DNA of 63,922 nucleotides from Campylobacteraceae bacterium (GCA_900753405.1 CAADYZ010000011.1:1-63922); one strand, 5' to 3'. Shown: positions 35,380-44,951, counted from the first letter of the stretch. Numbers and translations: made by a program. Notes: a model not told the origin generated them from the letters alone.

Positions 35380-35687
35380 AAATTTGAACCAAAACGCAAG
35401 CCAAAAACCAAACGCCAATCTTTAAACAAAAACCAAAAACCACAAACCAAAGCCAAAAAGTTAAACCATAAACGGGAGAACAAAAAGAAAGTAGTTAATC
35501 AAATGCTGTGAGTGAAACTCAAAACGCAAGCTAGAAGCAAAAAGCGGTCAGTCAAACCGCGAGTGTAAGTTAAAAAGTCGAAAACTTAAAACGCCGTAAG
35601 CTAGAAGTAATTAAAAACCTAAACCAAAAAAGTCAAAAAACCAAACTCAAAACGCAAAATCCTAAAACCCAGAAAACCAAAACCGAA
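35380..35687 (-). other. A-rich (T-rich on minus) non-coding tail
   Basis: About 300 nt of AACCAAAA-like low-complexity sequence with no credible gene. On the minus strand it is the T-rich stretch directly after the adk terminator. Confidence 0.45.
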
Positions 35688-35714
35688 GGCTGCTAAGCGT
35701 TTAGCCTAGCAGCC
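35688..35714 (-). terminator. Hairpin after adk
   Basis: GGCTGCTA and TAGCAGCC form an 8-bp stem with an 11-nt loop, 7 nt after the adk stop, followed on minus by TTCGGTTTTGG. Confidence 0.65.
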
Positions 35715-35720
35715 GCTGCC

Positions 35721-36293
35721 TTAAAGCCTCTCTTCAAGCCTAGCTTTCAAGTCCGAGACGATCTCTTCGATCCCTCTTTCGCCGTTGATGGTCACAAGTA
35801 GCCCTTTTGTGGCGTAAAATTCTCTGATCGCTTTGATCGGCTCTAAATAAACCTTCATTCGATTCACAAACACGGCTTCGTTGTCGTCCGCCCCGCGCGC
35901 TCGCCCAAGCACACGCGCCCTTGCAACCTCTTCGCTCACATCCACCTCAAAGACGCCGCCAAGTTCGATCTCGCCGCCGCACTTTGCAAGCTCACCGTCA
36001 AGCGCACCCATCTGCTCTTCGCTGCGTGGGTAGCCGTCAATGAGCACGAAGTCTTTTGGCGCGTTTTTAATGGCGGTGATGATCGTGCTGACGACAACTT
36101 CAAGCGGCACAAGGTTTCCTGCGCTGATGAAGCTGTCGATCTTCTTGCCAAGCTCGCTGCCGCTTGCCACCTCTGCACGAAGTAGGTCGCCTGTCGAGTA
36201 GTGCGCAAAACGCGCGTCATTTGCCGCGATGATGCTTGCGTCCGTTGTCTTGCCGCTGCCCGGCGCACCGATGATTAAAAAAAGCTTTTTCAT
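35721..36293 (-). CDS. adk: Adenylate kinase
   Basis: 190 residues, short (no LID zinc insert) as in Campylobacter. It shows the P-loop GAPGSGKTT, YSTGDLLRAEV and DGYPRSEEQM. It interconverts ATP, ADP and AMP. It lies 36 nt after aspS in the same direction and ends at a strong hairpin. Confidence 0.96.
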   Translation of the reverse strand: MKKLFLIIGAPGSGKTTDASIIAANDARFAHYSTGDLLRAEVASGSELGKKIDSFISAGNLVPLEVVVSTIITAIKNAPKDFVLIDGYPRSEEQMGALDGELAKCGGEIELGGVFEVDVSEEVARARVLGRARGADDNEAVFVNRMKVYLEPIKAIREFYATKGLLVTINGERGIEEIVSDLKARLEERL

Positions 36294-36329
36294 AACTCTC
36301 CTTTTGTTAAATGTTAAAACCGAATTTGG

Positions 36330-38081
36330 TTAGTTTTCTTTTGTTTTGATGCGAAGTCCAAGATCGCGCAACGCGCTGGCTTCAACTGGCGTTGGCGCTT
36401 TGGTCATCGGACACGCCGCCTTTTGCGTCTTTGGAAAAGCGATGACATCGCGAATGCTGTTTGCACCCGTCATCAACATAATCATCCTGTCAAGCCCAAG
36501 TGCAAAACCGCCGTGCGGAGGCGCGCCAAAGCTAAGTGCGTCAAGCAAAAAGCCAAATTTCGCCCGCTGCTCCTCAGCGCCAAGTTTTAGCAGCTCAAAG
36601 ACCTTTTGTTGGATGTCGTTTTTGTGGATGCGGATGCTGCCACCACCAAGCTCAACGCCGTTTAAAACGACATCATACGCCACACTTTCGATCTTCTCCA
36701 AGTCTTCTTCGTCAATGTTACGCGGCATCGTAAATGGGTGGTGCATCGCCGAAAAACTGCCGTCTTCATTCTCCTCAAACATCGGAAAATCCACAACCCA
36801 CAAAAACCGCAACACTTTTGGGTCAAGCAAGTTAAGCTTTTCAGCCAAAAAGAGCCTAAACCGCCCCATATAATCCAGCACAACCTTCTTCGCCCCAACG
36901 CCAAAGAAGACGACATCACCGACTTCCAAGCCGCAACGACTCACTAGCTCGTCAATTTGTGCTTGCTCGAAAAACTTCACAAGCGGACCTTTTAAGCCGT
37001 CTTCTTTAACTTGGATGAACGCAAGCCCTTTTGCGCCAAATTTTCGCACAAACTCCTCAAAACCTTGCATCTCCCGCTTGCTAAATTTCAAGTCACCGCC
37101 CTTGACAACGAGGGCTTTGCAGCGGTTTTTGCGGCTCTCTTTTGCAGGTTTGCTGAAAATCTCGTTGTTTGAGAGTGCAAAAATGTCCGCCACATCCACA
37201 AACGGCATCCCAAACCGCAAGTCTGGCTTGTCACTTCCGTAAAGCTCCATCGCATCGGCGTATCTCATCACCTCAAAAGGCGTTTGCAGCTCAAAACCTG
37301 CCGCCGCAAACATATCTTTCAGTAGCCGCTCCGCTACGCTCATCACATCCTTTTGCTCGCAAAAACTCATCTCAACATCAATCTGCGTGAATTCTGGCTG
37401 TCTATCCGCGCGCAAATCCTCGTCTCTAAAACAACGCGCGATTTGAAAATACCGCTCAAAACCAGAGCACATCAACAGCTGCTTAAAGAGTTGCGGACTT
37501 TGCGGAAGGGCGTAAAAGTGTCCGTTTTGCACGCGGCTTGGCACGAGGTAGTCACGCGCTCCTTCTGGTGTTGGCGCAGTTAGGATCGGCGTTTCAACCT
37601 CCAAAAACCCCATCGCGTCAAGCGAATTTCTAGCCGCCATAGCCACCTTTGAGCGAAGTGCGAAAATGGCGTAGTTTGCAGGGTTTCGCAGGTCTAAAAA
37701 GCGGTGTTTTAGCCGCGTCTCTTCACCAACGCTTTCATCCCCGATGACAAACGGAAGCGGTGCTGACTCGTTTTCAATCACCAACTCGCTTAGCAAAACT
37801 TCGATCTCGCCCGTTTTTAAACGCGGGTTTGCAAGCCCTTCGCCGCGTTTTCTGACTTTGCCTTTTGCGCGAAGGACGAACTCGCTTCTAACTTGCGAGC
37901 CGCTCTCCCAAACGCCCTTGTCAAACGAAGGGTCGCACACAAGTTGCACAAGCCCGCTTCTGTCGCGAAGGTCGATGAAGACGATCCCTCCGTGGTCGCG
38001 GTAGCTCTCAACCCAGCCGCAAAGCCTAACCTCTTCGCCTATATTTTTCGTGTCTAAATCCGTGCAATAATGACTTCTCAC
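36330..38081 (-). CDS. aspS: Aspartyl-tRNA synthetase
   Basis: 583 residues of the bacterial type: N-terminal OB-fold (LCGWVESYRDHGGIVFIDLRD), class II motifs (FLEVETPILTAPTPEGARDYLVPS, QSPQLFKQLLM, FRDEDLRADRQPEFTQID), a GAD insertion domain and the C-terminal GLDRMIMLMTG. It charges tRNA-Asp and, as in many bacteria lacking AsnRS, possibly tRNA-Asn. First gene of the aspS-adk pair. Confidence 0.97.
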   Translation of the reverse strand: MRSHYCTDLDTKNIGEEVRLCGWVESYRDHGGIVFIDLRDRSGLVQLVCDPSFDKGVWESGSQVRSEFVLRAKGKVRKRGEGLANPRLKTGEIEVLLSELVIENESAPLPFVIGDESVGEETRLKHRFLDLRNPANYAIFALRSKVAMAARNSLDAMGFLEVETPILTAPTPEGARDYLVPSRVQNGHFYALPQSPQLFKQLLMCSGFERYFQIARCFRDEDLRADRQPEFTQIDVEMSFCEQKDVMSVAERLLKDMFAAAGFELQTPFEVMRYADAMELYGSDKPDLRFGMPFVDVADIFALSNNEIFSKPAKESRKNRCKALVVKGGDLKFSKREMQGFEEFVRKFGAKGLAFIQVKEDGLKGPLVKFFEQAQIDELVSRCGLEVGDVVFFGVGAKKVVLDYMGRFRLFLAEKLNLLDPKVLRFLWVVDFPMFEENEDGSFSAMHHPFTMPRNIDEEDLEKIESVAYDVVLNGVELGGGSIRIHKNDIQQKVFELLKLGAEEQRAKFGFLLDALSFGAPPHGGFALGLDRMIMLMTGANSIRDVIAFPKTQKAACPMTKAPTPVEASALRDLGLRIKTKEN

Positions 38082-38153
38082 TGCCTCTCCTTAGAAATTT
38101 TTGTTAAAAAACGCCCATTTTAGCAAATTTTAATTTAACCGCCTTTTAAAAAT

Positions 38154-38177
38154 GTTAAAATCAAATTTGATTTTAAC
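38154..38177. repeat. Dispersed palindrome between aspS and smpB
   Basis: GTTAAAATCAAA followed by its reverse complement, in the divergent gap. Its outer arms (GTT/AAC) differ from the GTC/GAC copies but still pair. Confidence 0.85.
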
Positions 38178-38243
38178 AAATTTGGCAAAATTCAGCCAAG
38201 TCTAGCACAAATTAGCTAAAATTGGGATTTTGAAAGGAAAAAA

Positions 38244-38696
38244 GTGGTCAGCATCCGCAACAAAAAGGCTTTTTTTGAGTTTGAAATTTTAGAAACACTC
38301 GAAGCAGGGATCGTCCTTAGTGGCAGTGAAGTCAAAGCCATCCGCGCAGGCAGGGCGAACTTGAAAGACAGCTATGTGCGGATCATCAAAAACGAAGCGT
38401 GGCTCTTAGGCGCGCACATCTCGCACCTCGCAACCTCAAACCCGCACTTCCGCCCAGACGAAAAAGCCCCGCGAAAACTGCTTTTGCACCGCAAGCAGAT
38501 CGACAAGCTTTTTGGCAAAGTCTCAACGCAGGGCTTGACGCTTGTGGTGACGGCGATGTTTTTTAACAAAGCCAACCGCGTTAAAGTCACGCTCGCCTTA
38601 GCTCGCGGCAAAAACCTCCACGACAAACGCGAGTCGATCAAAAAACGCGAGTCAGACTTAGAGGCGCGCGCGGCGATGGAAAACGCGCTCAGGTGA
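38244..38696 (+). CDS. smpB: SsrA-binding protein
   Basis: 150 residues with the SmpB start (NKKAFFEFEILETLEAGIVL), GSEVKAIRAGRANLKDSYV, NPHF and a basic C-terminal tail (GKNLHDKRESIKKRESD). It binds tmRNA in ribosome rescue. The start is GTG with GAAAGGA upstream. No tmRNA gene was found nearby. Confidence 0.96.
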   Translation: MVSIRNKKAFFEFEILETLEAGIVLSGSEVKAIRAGRANLKDSYVRIIKNEAWLLGAHISHLATSNPHFRPDEKAPRKLLLHRKQIDKLFGKVSTQGLTLVVTAMFFNKANRVKVTLALARGKNLHDKRESIKKRESDLEARAAMENALR

Positions 38697-38734
38697 GGTA
38701 AAATTTTGGATATAAATTTAATGTAAGGAAAGTT

Positions 38735-39658
38735 GTGAAGTCAAATTTGGTTTTTACATTTTTCAAACGGGCGGTTTTTGGCGTTTTTTTGGTCGTCAAT
38801 GGCGCTTTTGCGGCGAGTTTGAGCGACTCGGTGAGGCTTTTGCCGATGTCGTTTTTTTTGACGCAAGAGGCGGCTTACCAGCCAGATTTTGCGTTGCAAA
38901 AGGGTGTTGAGAGCGAATTTGAGCCGACAATTGGCTCGCTTTACCACACAAGCAGCCTCAAAAACGGCGTGAAATTTCGCGCGCAGTTTAGCGAGCTTGG
39001 CGGACGCGGCGGTTTTGAGTGGTTTGAATACGCCGCGAGCGCGGTTTTTAGCAACGCACGAGTGAAGTTTAACGACCGCGTTGAAGAGGAGGCGAGACTT
39101 GCGCTCGGCGCGCTTGGCGGCGGCGTGCGAGGGCAGGGCGGCGAGTTTTTTGGCGTGCGAGTTTTTGGCGCAAAAAGTAGCCTTAAACTTGAAAACCACG
39201 CTGCAAACGGCAAACTTTCGCAGGAGTTTTTCGGCGTTTTAGCAGGTGTTTCAAAACGCTTTGAGATCGCCCACGACCGCGACACAACGCTGTTTTTACA
39301 AGGCTTTTACATCCGCGGCGGCGAGGCGGATTTGCAAACTTCACAAGGCGTTGTAAAGGTCGGCAAATCCCACAATGTCAAAACCGAATTTGGCGTCAAA
39401 CTCCGCAAAGACTTGACGCCAAACTGGCAGAGTTTTTGGCGTTTTGGCGGGGAATACAACTTTGGCTTTGAGGCAAACTCAGTCCTTACAAACGCCGTAA
39501 CGCGCGAGTTTAGCAAGGAGTTTAGCGGGTTTAGCTACTTAGCAAAACTCGGCTTTGCCTACCGCAAAAACGGCGTGAGTTTTGGCGTCTCAGCCGAATT
39601 TGTCGAGGGCAAGCGGCGTGCTGCGAACATCGCCGCTAGCGTTGGCGTAGGCTTTTAG
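38735..39658 (+). CDS. Probable outer-membrane beta-barrel protein, unknown function
   Basis: 307 residues with a signal peptide (cleavage near VNGAFA-ASL) and alternating amphipathic strands ending in GVGF, typical of an autotransporter-like barrel without a long passenger. The start is GTG with AAGGA in front, and the first residues (MKSNLVFTFF) are encoded by a copy of the dispersed AAATTT repeat. I do not recognise the family. It might be a small porin or a truncated autotransporter barrel; outer-membrane location is the main inference. Confidence 0.65.
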   Translation: MKSNLVFTFFKRAVFGVFLVVNGAFAASLSDSVRLLPMSFFLTQEAAYQPDFALQKGVESEFEPTIGSLYHTSSLKNGVKFRAQFSELGGRGGFEWFEYAASAVFSNARVKFNDRVEEEARLALGALGGGVRGQGGEFFGVRVFGAKSSLKLENHAANGKLSQEFFGVLAGVSKRFEIAHDRDTTLFLQGFYIRGGEADLQTSQGVVKVGKSHNVKTEFGVKLRKDLTPNWQSFWRFGGEYNFGFEANSVLTNAVTREFSKEFSGFSYLAKLGFAYRKNGVSFGVSAEFVEGKRRAANIAASVGVGF

Positions 39659-39667
39659 GAGTTTGGT

Positions 39668-40102
39668 GTGAAGTTTGAGAGAGTTTTTGCCGTTTTGGTG
39701 GGCGTTTTTCTAGCTTTTGGGCTTGTTTTGACGCTCAAATTCACGCAAATTGGGCTAAATTTGCTCGCTTCGTTTGCTTCGGCGTTGCTTGTGATGTGGG
39801 GCAGTTTTTACGGCTACAAAAATTATGTCGGAATGTTTGCTGAGGATGACGAGACGCAAGAGGGTGAAAAACAGGCGAAATTCCGCGAGAAATTTGGCTA
39901 CAAAAAGCCTGATTTTAGCGCGTATATGGTCGCTTTTTCGTGGCGGCGGCTGCTTGGCTACGCAACGCTGTTTGGCGTGGCGGTTTTGCTTTTGTGGTTT
40001 GAAATGTTTCGTCCGCTTGCCTTTTTGGGCGGCGTGAGTTTGGCGGTTGTGACGGTTTTGCTCGCCTTTTTGTGCGAGAAATTTTGTCAAAACCGAATTT
40101 GA
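39668..40102 (+). CDS. Small integral membrane protein, unknown
   Basis: 144 residues with four predicted membrane segments: two near the N-terminus, and two in the C-terminal half after a charged cytoplasmic loop (EDDETQEGEKQAKFREKF). The start is GTG. The last residues and the stop (CQNRI) are made by a copy of the dispersed GAATTT repeat, so the original C-terminus may have been different. No function can be assigned. Confidence 0.6.
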   Translation: MKFERVFAVLVGVFLAFGLVLTLKFTQIGLNLLASFASALLVMWGSFYGYKNYVGMFAEDDETQEGEKQAKFREKFGYKKPDFSAYMVAFSWRRLLGYATLFGVAVLLLWFEMFRPLAFLGGVSLAVVTVLLAFLCEKFCQNRI

Positions 40103-40156
40103 TTTAGAAAAATTTAACTTAACGCGTGGTAAAATCCCGCCGCTAGCCAAGCTAGC

Positions 40157-40200
40157 AGATACCACTTTTCCAACTCCTTTTTTACATTAAAGTGGTATCT
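40157..40200. promoter_or_regulatory. 12-bp inverted repeat upstream of dsbD
   Basis: AGATACCACTTT (40157-40168) and AAAGTGGTATCT (40189-40200) form a perfect 12-bp stem with a 20-nt T-rich loop, preceded by GCTAGCCAAGCTAGC. It could be a terminator for the upstream genes, an operator or a leader structure. Confidence 0.55.
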
Positions 40201-40263
40201 AACTTCCCAAAATCCTTTGAGATTAAGCATTTTTGGCTAGAATGTCGCCTTTTAAACCAAAGG

Positions 40264-41880
40264 ATGCTTTTGAGAATTTTCGCACTTTTAGCCCTTTTTG
40301 TTTCGCTTTTTTACGCCCAGCCAGTTTCTGAGGAGAAGGCGTTTAGGCTTACTTCTAGTTTTGTAGGCAAAAACCTGCAAGTTAGCGTGAAGATCGACCC
40401 GAGCGTTTTTGTTTATGCGGAGAAATTTCGCGTTTTTGTGGATGACGCGGAGGTTTTTGTGCCACTTCCAACGCCGCAAATTTTTGACAATACACCGATT
40501 TTTGACCGCTCATTTAGCTTCGAATTTGAGCCAAAAAGCGGCGAGTTTGAGCTAAGAGTCGAGCTTTTGGGCTGCTCGTTTGAGGGCTTTTGTTACCAGC
40601 CGCGAATTTGGAGATTTAGCGCAAAAGATGGCGTTTTAAGCGAAAATTTTGACGCTCCGCCGCAGCCGCTCAGCGAAGTTGAGCAGATCTCCAACTCGCT
40701 AAAATCAAATTCGGTTTTAGCAATTTTCGCCTTTTTTGGTTACGGAATTTTGCTCTCGCTAACGCCGTGCGTGTTTGTGATGATCCCGATTTTGTCGCAA
40801 GTTCTAGCCACGCGCGGCAAGGCAAACGCACTTAGCACCTCGCTGGTTTATGTCGCGGGGATGGCGTGTGCTTACGCAGCAGTTGGCGTGGTGGTTTCTT
40901 TGTTTAACATCAACCTCAGCCAGCTTTTGCAAAACGGCGTTGTGAGCGTGGTTTTCGCGCTTTTGTTCGTGGCTTTTGGGTTGAATCTTTTCGGCGTTTT
41001 TGAGCTGCCGTTTTTAGGCAAAATCTCCACCAAACTCGAAGAGAAAAGCGCGTTTTTAACGGGGCTTTTCGGCGTTTTTGTCTTAGGTTTTTTCGCCTCA
41101 GTCGCGCTCAGTCCGTGTGTCGCAGCCCCTGTGGCGGCGGCGGTTGTGTTTATGCTGCAAAGCGACACGCTCGCAAACTCGGTCGCACTTGGGGCGGCGG
41201 CGTTGTTTGCTATGGGGTGTGGGATGGGCTTGCCGCTGGTTGCGTTTGGCGCGGCGGCGAAGTTTTTGCCGCGTCCGGGCGAGTGGATGGAAGTGGTGAA
41301 AAAGCTGCTCGCGTTTTTGATGTTTGCGATGGCGATTTGGGCTTTGGGGCGACACTTCACAAACGAGTCGTTTAGGCAAGTTGTGCTTTGGCTTTACGCG
41401 TTAAACGGCGTTGTTGCGGTCGTGGTTTTGGGGCTTTTTGAGGAGGCGAAAACCGCGTGGCAAAAGGGCTTTAAGGTGGTTTTGCTTTGTGTTTTGCTAG
41501 CAAGTTTCATCACCGCCAACAAAGCTTTCACCAGCACTGACTCCGCGTCAAACCAAAGTGAGAAGATCGCCTTCTTAAAGCCAGAAGAGGTGAGCCAAAC
41601 GCTTGCGTCAAACGAGAAGGTTGCGTTGTATTTTTGGGCTTCGTGGTGCGAAAACTGCAAGGTTTATGAAGAGTTGTTTAAAGACGAAAGCTTGCGCGGC
41701 GACTACAAACTTTTCAAACTCGATCTCACCGCCGCAAACCCGCAGACAGACGCGGTAAAAGCAACTTTTGGCGTCATCGCTCCGCCTAGCATTTTGTTCT
41801 TTGCAAACGGCGTTGAGCAGAGTGCAAAACGCGTGGTTGGGCTGATTGGCAAAGAGGCGTTGAAGCAGCGGTTTGAGTAG
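40264..41880 (+). CDS. dsbD: Thiol:disulfide interchange protein DsbD
   Basis: 538 residues with all three DsbD parts. A signal peptide and periplasmic alpha domain carry a Cys pair (LGCSFEGFCYQ). A multi-helix membrane domain has its two redox cysteines in LTPCVFVMIP and LSPCVAAPVA. A C-terminal thioredoxin-like gamma domain has ASWCENCK. It passes electrons from cytoplasmic thioredoxin to periplasmic thiols, for example for cytochrome c maturation, which the many c-type cytochromes nearby need. The start at ATG 40264 has AAAGG immediately before it; TTG 40270 would have better spacing. Confidence 0.92.
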   Translation: MLLRIFALLALFVSLFYAQPVSEEKAFRLTSSFVGKNLQVSVKIDPSVFVYAEKFRVFVDDAEVFVPLPTPQIFDNTPIFDRSFSFEFEPKSGEFELRVELLGCSFEGFCYQPRIWRFSAKDGVLSENFDAPPQPLSEVEQISNSLKSNSVLAIFAFFGYGILLSLTPCVFVMIPILSQVLATRGKANALSTSLVYVAGMACAYAAVGVVVSLFNINLSQLLQNGVVSVVFALLFVAFGLNLFGVFELPFLGKISTKLEEKSAFLTGLFGVFVLGFFASVALSPCVAAPVAAAVVFMLQSDTLANSVALGAAALFAMGCGMGLPLVAFGAAAKFLPRPGEWMEVVKKLLAFLMFAMAIWALGRHFTNESFRQVVLWLYALNGVVAVVVLGLFEEAKTAWQKGFKVVLLCVLLASFITANKAFTSTDSASNQSEKIAFLKPEEVSQTLASNEKVALYFWASWCENCKVYEELFKDESLRGDYKLFKLDLTAANPQTDAVKATFGVIAPPSILFFANGVEQSAKRVVGLIGKEALKQRFE

Positions 41881-41981
41881 TTGTCAAAACCGAATTTGAC
41901 TCGCGGTTTTGGAAATATTAAATTAACATTAATTTTGTAAATTAAAAATATTTTTAATTTTACGCTTAACAGGTTTTTAGG

Positions 41982-41987
41982 TAGAAT
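41982..41987 (+). promoter_or_regulatory. -10 box of the hydrogenase operon
   Basis: TAGAAT after TTTTTAGG, 38 nt upstream of the hydA start. The sequence further upstream is T/A-rich with no clear -35, the usual Campylobacter pattern. Confidence 0.5.
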
Positions 41988-42024
41988 AATCAAATTTGAG
42001 TGAAACTTTTTAGAAGGAGATGAA

Positions 42025-43155
42025 ATGGACAAACTTCTTAACGCGGCAAAAACGCGTCTTGCAAAGCTTGAAAAACTAGCCCCTTTCAAAGAGGGCGAGA
42101 GCATCAACGCCCTTTTAAGCAAACGCGGAATTTCAAGGCGGGATTTTATGAAATGGGCGGGGGCGATGACTTCGCTTTTGGCGTTGCCTGCGAGCTTTGT
42201 GCCAAGCGTGGCGAAAGCAGCAGAGCTAGCTGACCGCTTGCCTGTTGTGTGGCTGCATATGGCTGAATGCACGGGTTGTAGCGAGTCGCTTTTGCGGGTG
42301 GATGCGCCGAGTGTGGAGACGCTGATTTTTGACTACATTAGCCTTGAATACCACGAGACGATTATGGCAGCGAGCGGTTGGCAAGCAGAAGAAAACCTTC
42401 ACAACGCGATTGAAAAATACAAAGGTAACTACATCTTAATGGTCGAGGGCGGAATTCCAACTGGCGCGACTGAGATGTATCTCACAATCGGCTCGCACGG
42501 CAAAACTGGGCGCGAAAACGCAGCTCTTGCGTGCAACAACGCGGTGGCGATCTTTGCAATCGGCACCTGTTCGAGTTACGGCGGAATTCAAGCCGCGCGC
42601 CCAAACCCAAGCGGGGCGATGCCGCTTCACAAGGTTACAAACAAGCCGGTGATTAATGTCCCGGGTTGTCCGCCAAGCGAGAAAAACATCGTAGGCAACC
42701 TGCTTCACTTCATCCTCTTTGGCACACTTCCTGCACTTGACAACTTTGGGCGTCCAAAATGGGCTTACGGGCGCAGAATTCACGACTTGTGCGAGAGAAG
42801 AGGGCGGTTTGACGCGGGCGAGTTTGTGCAAAACTTTGGAGACGAAGGTGCGAAAAACGGCTACTGCCTCTACAAAGTCGGTTGTAAAGGACCTTACACC
42901 TTCAACAACTGCTCACAAGAGCGTTTCAACGGACACACAAGCTGGCCGATCCAAGCAGGACACGGCTGCATCGGCTGTTCTGAGCCAGACTTTTGGGATA
43001 ATATGGGACCTTTTGAAGAGCCGCTAGCAAACAGGCTTTTTGCCTCGCCTTTTGGCGGAGCGGACAATGTCGCGGACAAGATCGGCACGGGCGTTTTGGC
43101 GCTAACGGGCATTGCGATCGCGGCGCACGCGGCGTTTAGCGTGCTGAAAAAGTAG
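42025..43155 (+). CDS. hydA: [NiFe] hydrogenase small subunit
   Basis: 376 residues with a twin-arginine signal (SRRDFMKWAGAM), the proximal cluster motif ECTGCSESLLR, GTCSSYGGIQAA, VPGCPPSEKN and C-terminal cysteines for the medial and distal clusters (CLYKVGCKG, CIGCSEPDFWD). A C-terminal membrane helix anchors it. With HydB it forms the periplasmic uptake hydrogenase. AGAAGGAGAT precedes the ATG. Confidence 0.97.
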   Translation: MDKLLNAAKTRLAKLEKLAPFKEGESINALLSKRGISRRDFMKWAGAMTSLLALPASFVPSVAKAAELADRLPVVWLHMAECTGCSESLLRVDAPSVETLIFDYISLEYHETIMAASGWQAEENLHNAIEKYKGNYILMVEGGIPTGATEMYLTIGSHGKTGRENAALACNNAVAIFAIGTCSSYGGIQAARPNPSGAMPLHKVTNKPVINVPGCPPSEKNIVGNLLHFILFGTLPALDNFGRPKWAYGRRIHDLCERRGRFDAGEFVQNFGDEGAKNGYCLYKVGCKGPYTFNNCSQERFNGHTSWPIQAGHGCIGCSEPDFWDNMGPFEEPLANRLFASPFGGADNVADKIGTGVLALTGIAIAAHAAFSVLKK

Positions 43156-43193
43156 TCAAATTCGGTTTTGACAAATCACAAGAAAGGTAGAAT

Positions 43194-44918
43194 ATGAAGC
43201 AAAGAATAGTAGTAGATCCAATTACGAGAATTGAAGGACACTTGCGCGTTGAGGTGGTTGTGGATGAAAACAATGTCGTCAAAGAGGCTTACAGCTCTTC
43301 GACCCTTTGGCGCGGGATTGAGACCATCGTCAAAGGCAGAGACCCGCGGGATGTCGGGTTTATGGTGCAAAGAATTTGCGGCGTTTGCACATTTTCGCAC
43401 TACCGCGTTGGGATCGAGGCGGTGGAAAACGCACTTGGCATCATCCCGCCGCTAAACGCAAAACTTACGCGAACGCTGATGAACGCGGCGCTTTTTTTGC
43501 ACGACCATCCAGTGCATTTTTACCAACTTCACGCGCTCGACTTTGTGGATATCGTCTCAGCACTTAGCGCGGATGTCAAAAAAGCCTCAGAGCTTGCGTT
43601 TAAATATGCCGAGACGCCTTACGCGTGCGGGGCTGACCACCTAAAAGCGGTGCAAGAACGGGTCAAAGACTTCGCCTCAAAAGGCACGCTCGGACCATTC
43701 AACAACGGCTACTGGGGGCACAAAACCTACAAATTCAGCCCTGAGCAAAATTTGATCGCACTTAGCCACTACTTAGAATGTCTCCGTGTGCAACGCTCGA
43801 TCGCGCAGGCGATGGCGGTTTTTGGTGGCAAAAACCCGCACCCACAAAGCCTAACGGTTGGCGGTGTGACTTGTATTATGGACCTCAAAGACCCAGCAAG
43901 GCTCGGCGAGTATCTAACTAAATTTAAGGAGATGGCGGACTTTGTTAATCGCGCGTATTACGCGGACTTGTTGATGGCGGCGGAGGCTTACAGCGGCGAG
44001 GCGAGCGTGCTAAACGACATCGGCGTGGCAAACTTGCTAACCTACCGTGACTTTCAAGTTGGGGCGAATGAATTTTTGTTCGAAGGCGGCTACATCTCAA
44101 ACGGCGACATCAGCAAGGTCTTCGAGGTGGATGAAGCTAAAATCACCGAAGAGGCGACTCACTCGTGGTATAAAAATGACGCGCCGCTTCACCCGTATGA
44201 CGGGCAAACTGAGCCAAACTACACGGGCTTTAAACACGAAAAAACGCTCAACGCACAAGGTGTTTTAGAAGAGAGCGCAGTGCTTGACCACAAAGGGAAA
44301 TACAGCTGGATTAAAGCTCCTCGCTACAACGGCGAAGCGGCGCAAGTCGGACCGCTTGCAAACATCGTGGTGAATTACGCCAAAGGAAATCCGCTTGTCG
44401 TCAAAGAGGTGGATGAGTTTTTGGCTAAGACAAAATTGCCGCTCTCAGCAGTGCTCTCAACGCTTGGACGCACGGCGTGCAGGATGTTGGAGGCGAGGAT
44501 TGTCGCAAACAACGCGCTAAAAGCCTTTAACAACTTGGTTGAAAACCTCAAAACGGACGACTCGACTTGTGCGATTTACAAAATCGACAACAACAAAGAA
44601 TACAAAGGTCGCAGCATCGCAAATGTCCCACGCGGGATGTTGAGCCACTGGGTGAGGATCAAAAACGGCGTTGTCAGCAACTACCAATGCGTCGTGCCAA
44701 GCACTTGGAACGCTTCGCCAAAAGACGCAAAAGGCAAGGGCGGCAGCTACGAAGAGTGTATCATCGGGCTAAAAATCGCCGACTTAAAACAGCCGCTGGA
44801 AATCATCCGCAAGATCCACAGCTACGACCCGTGCATTGCGTGTGCGGTACATGTTTTAGACGCAAAAGGCAAGCAGATTAGCGAGTATAAAGTTAATCCA
44901 AGCGCGCCAAGTTGCTAG
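43194..44918 (+). CDS. hydB: [NiFe] hydrogenase large subunit
   Basis: 574 residues. The Ni ligands are in RICGVCTF (N-terminal pair) and DPCIACAVH near the C-terminus. The 21 residues after that His should be cut off by a maturation protease after Ni insertion. It oxidises H2 in the periplasm. AAAGG lies before the ATG. No hydD-type protease gene follows hydC here. Confidence 0.97.
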   Translation: MKQRIVVDPITRIEGHLRVEVVVDENNVVKEAYSSSTLWRGIETIVKGRDPRDVGFMVQRICGVCTFSHYRVGIEAVENALGIIPPLNAKLTRTLMNAALFLHDHPVHFYQLHALDFVDIVSALSADVKKASELAFKYAETPYACGADHLKAVQERVKDFASKGTLGPFNNGYWGHKTYKFSPEQNLIALSHYLECLRVQRSIAQAMAVFGGKNPHPQSLTVGGVTCIMDLKDPARLGEYLTKFKEMADFVNRAYYADLLMAAEAYSGEASVLNDIGVANLLTYRDFQVGANEFLFEGGYISNGDISKVFEVDEAKITEEATHSWYKNDAPLHPYDGQTEPNYTGFKHEKTLNAQGVLEESAVLDHKGKYSWIKAPRYNGEAAQVGPLANIVVNYAKGNPLVVKEVDEFLAKTKLPLSAVLSTLGRTACRMLEARIVANNALKAFNNLVENLKTDDSTCAIYKIDNNKEYKGRSIANVPRGMLSHWVRIKNGVVSNYQCVVPSTWNASPKDAKGKGGSYEECIIGLKIADLKQPLEIIRKIHSYDPCIACAVHVLDAKGKQISEYKVNPSAPSC

Positions 44919-44951
44919 TCAAATTTGGTTTTGACAAATTAAGGAGAGAAA

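Noticed and set aside
36346..36873. 175-residue plus-strand frame in aspS
   Set aside because: Antisense shadow of a complete aspartyl-tRNA synthetase.
38244..38696. tmRNA gene next to smpB
   Set aside because: No tRNA-like ends or tag-coding frame were recognised in the flanks.
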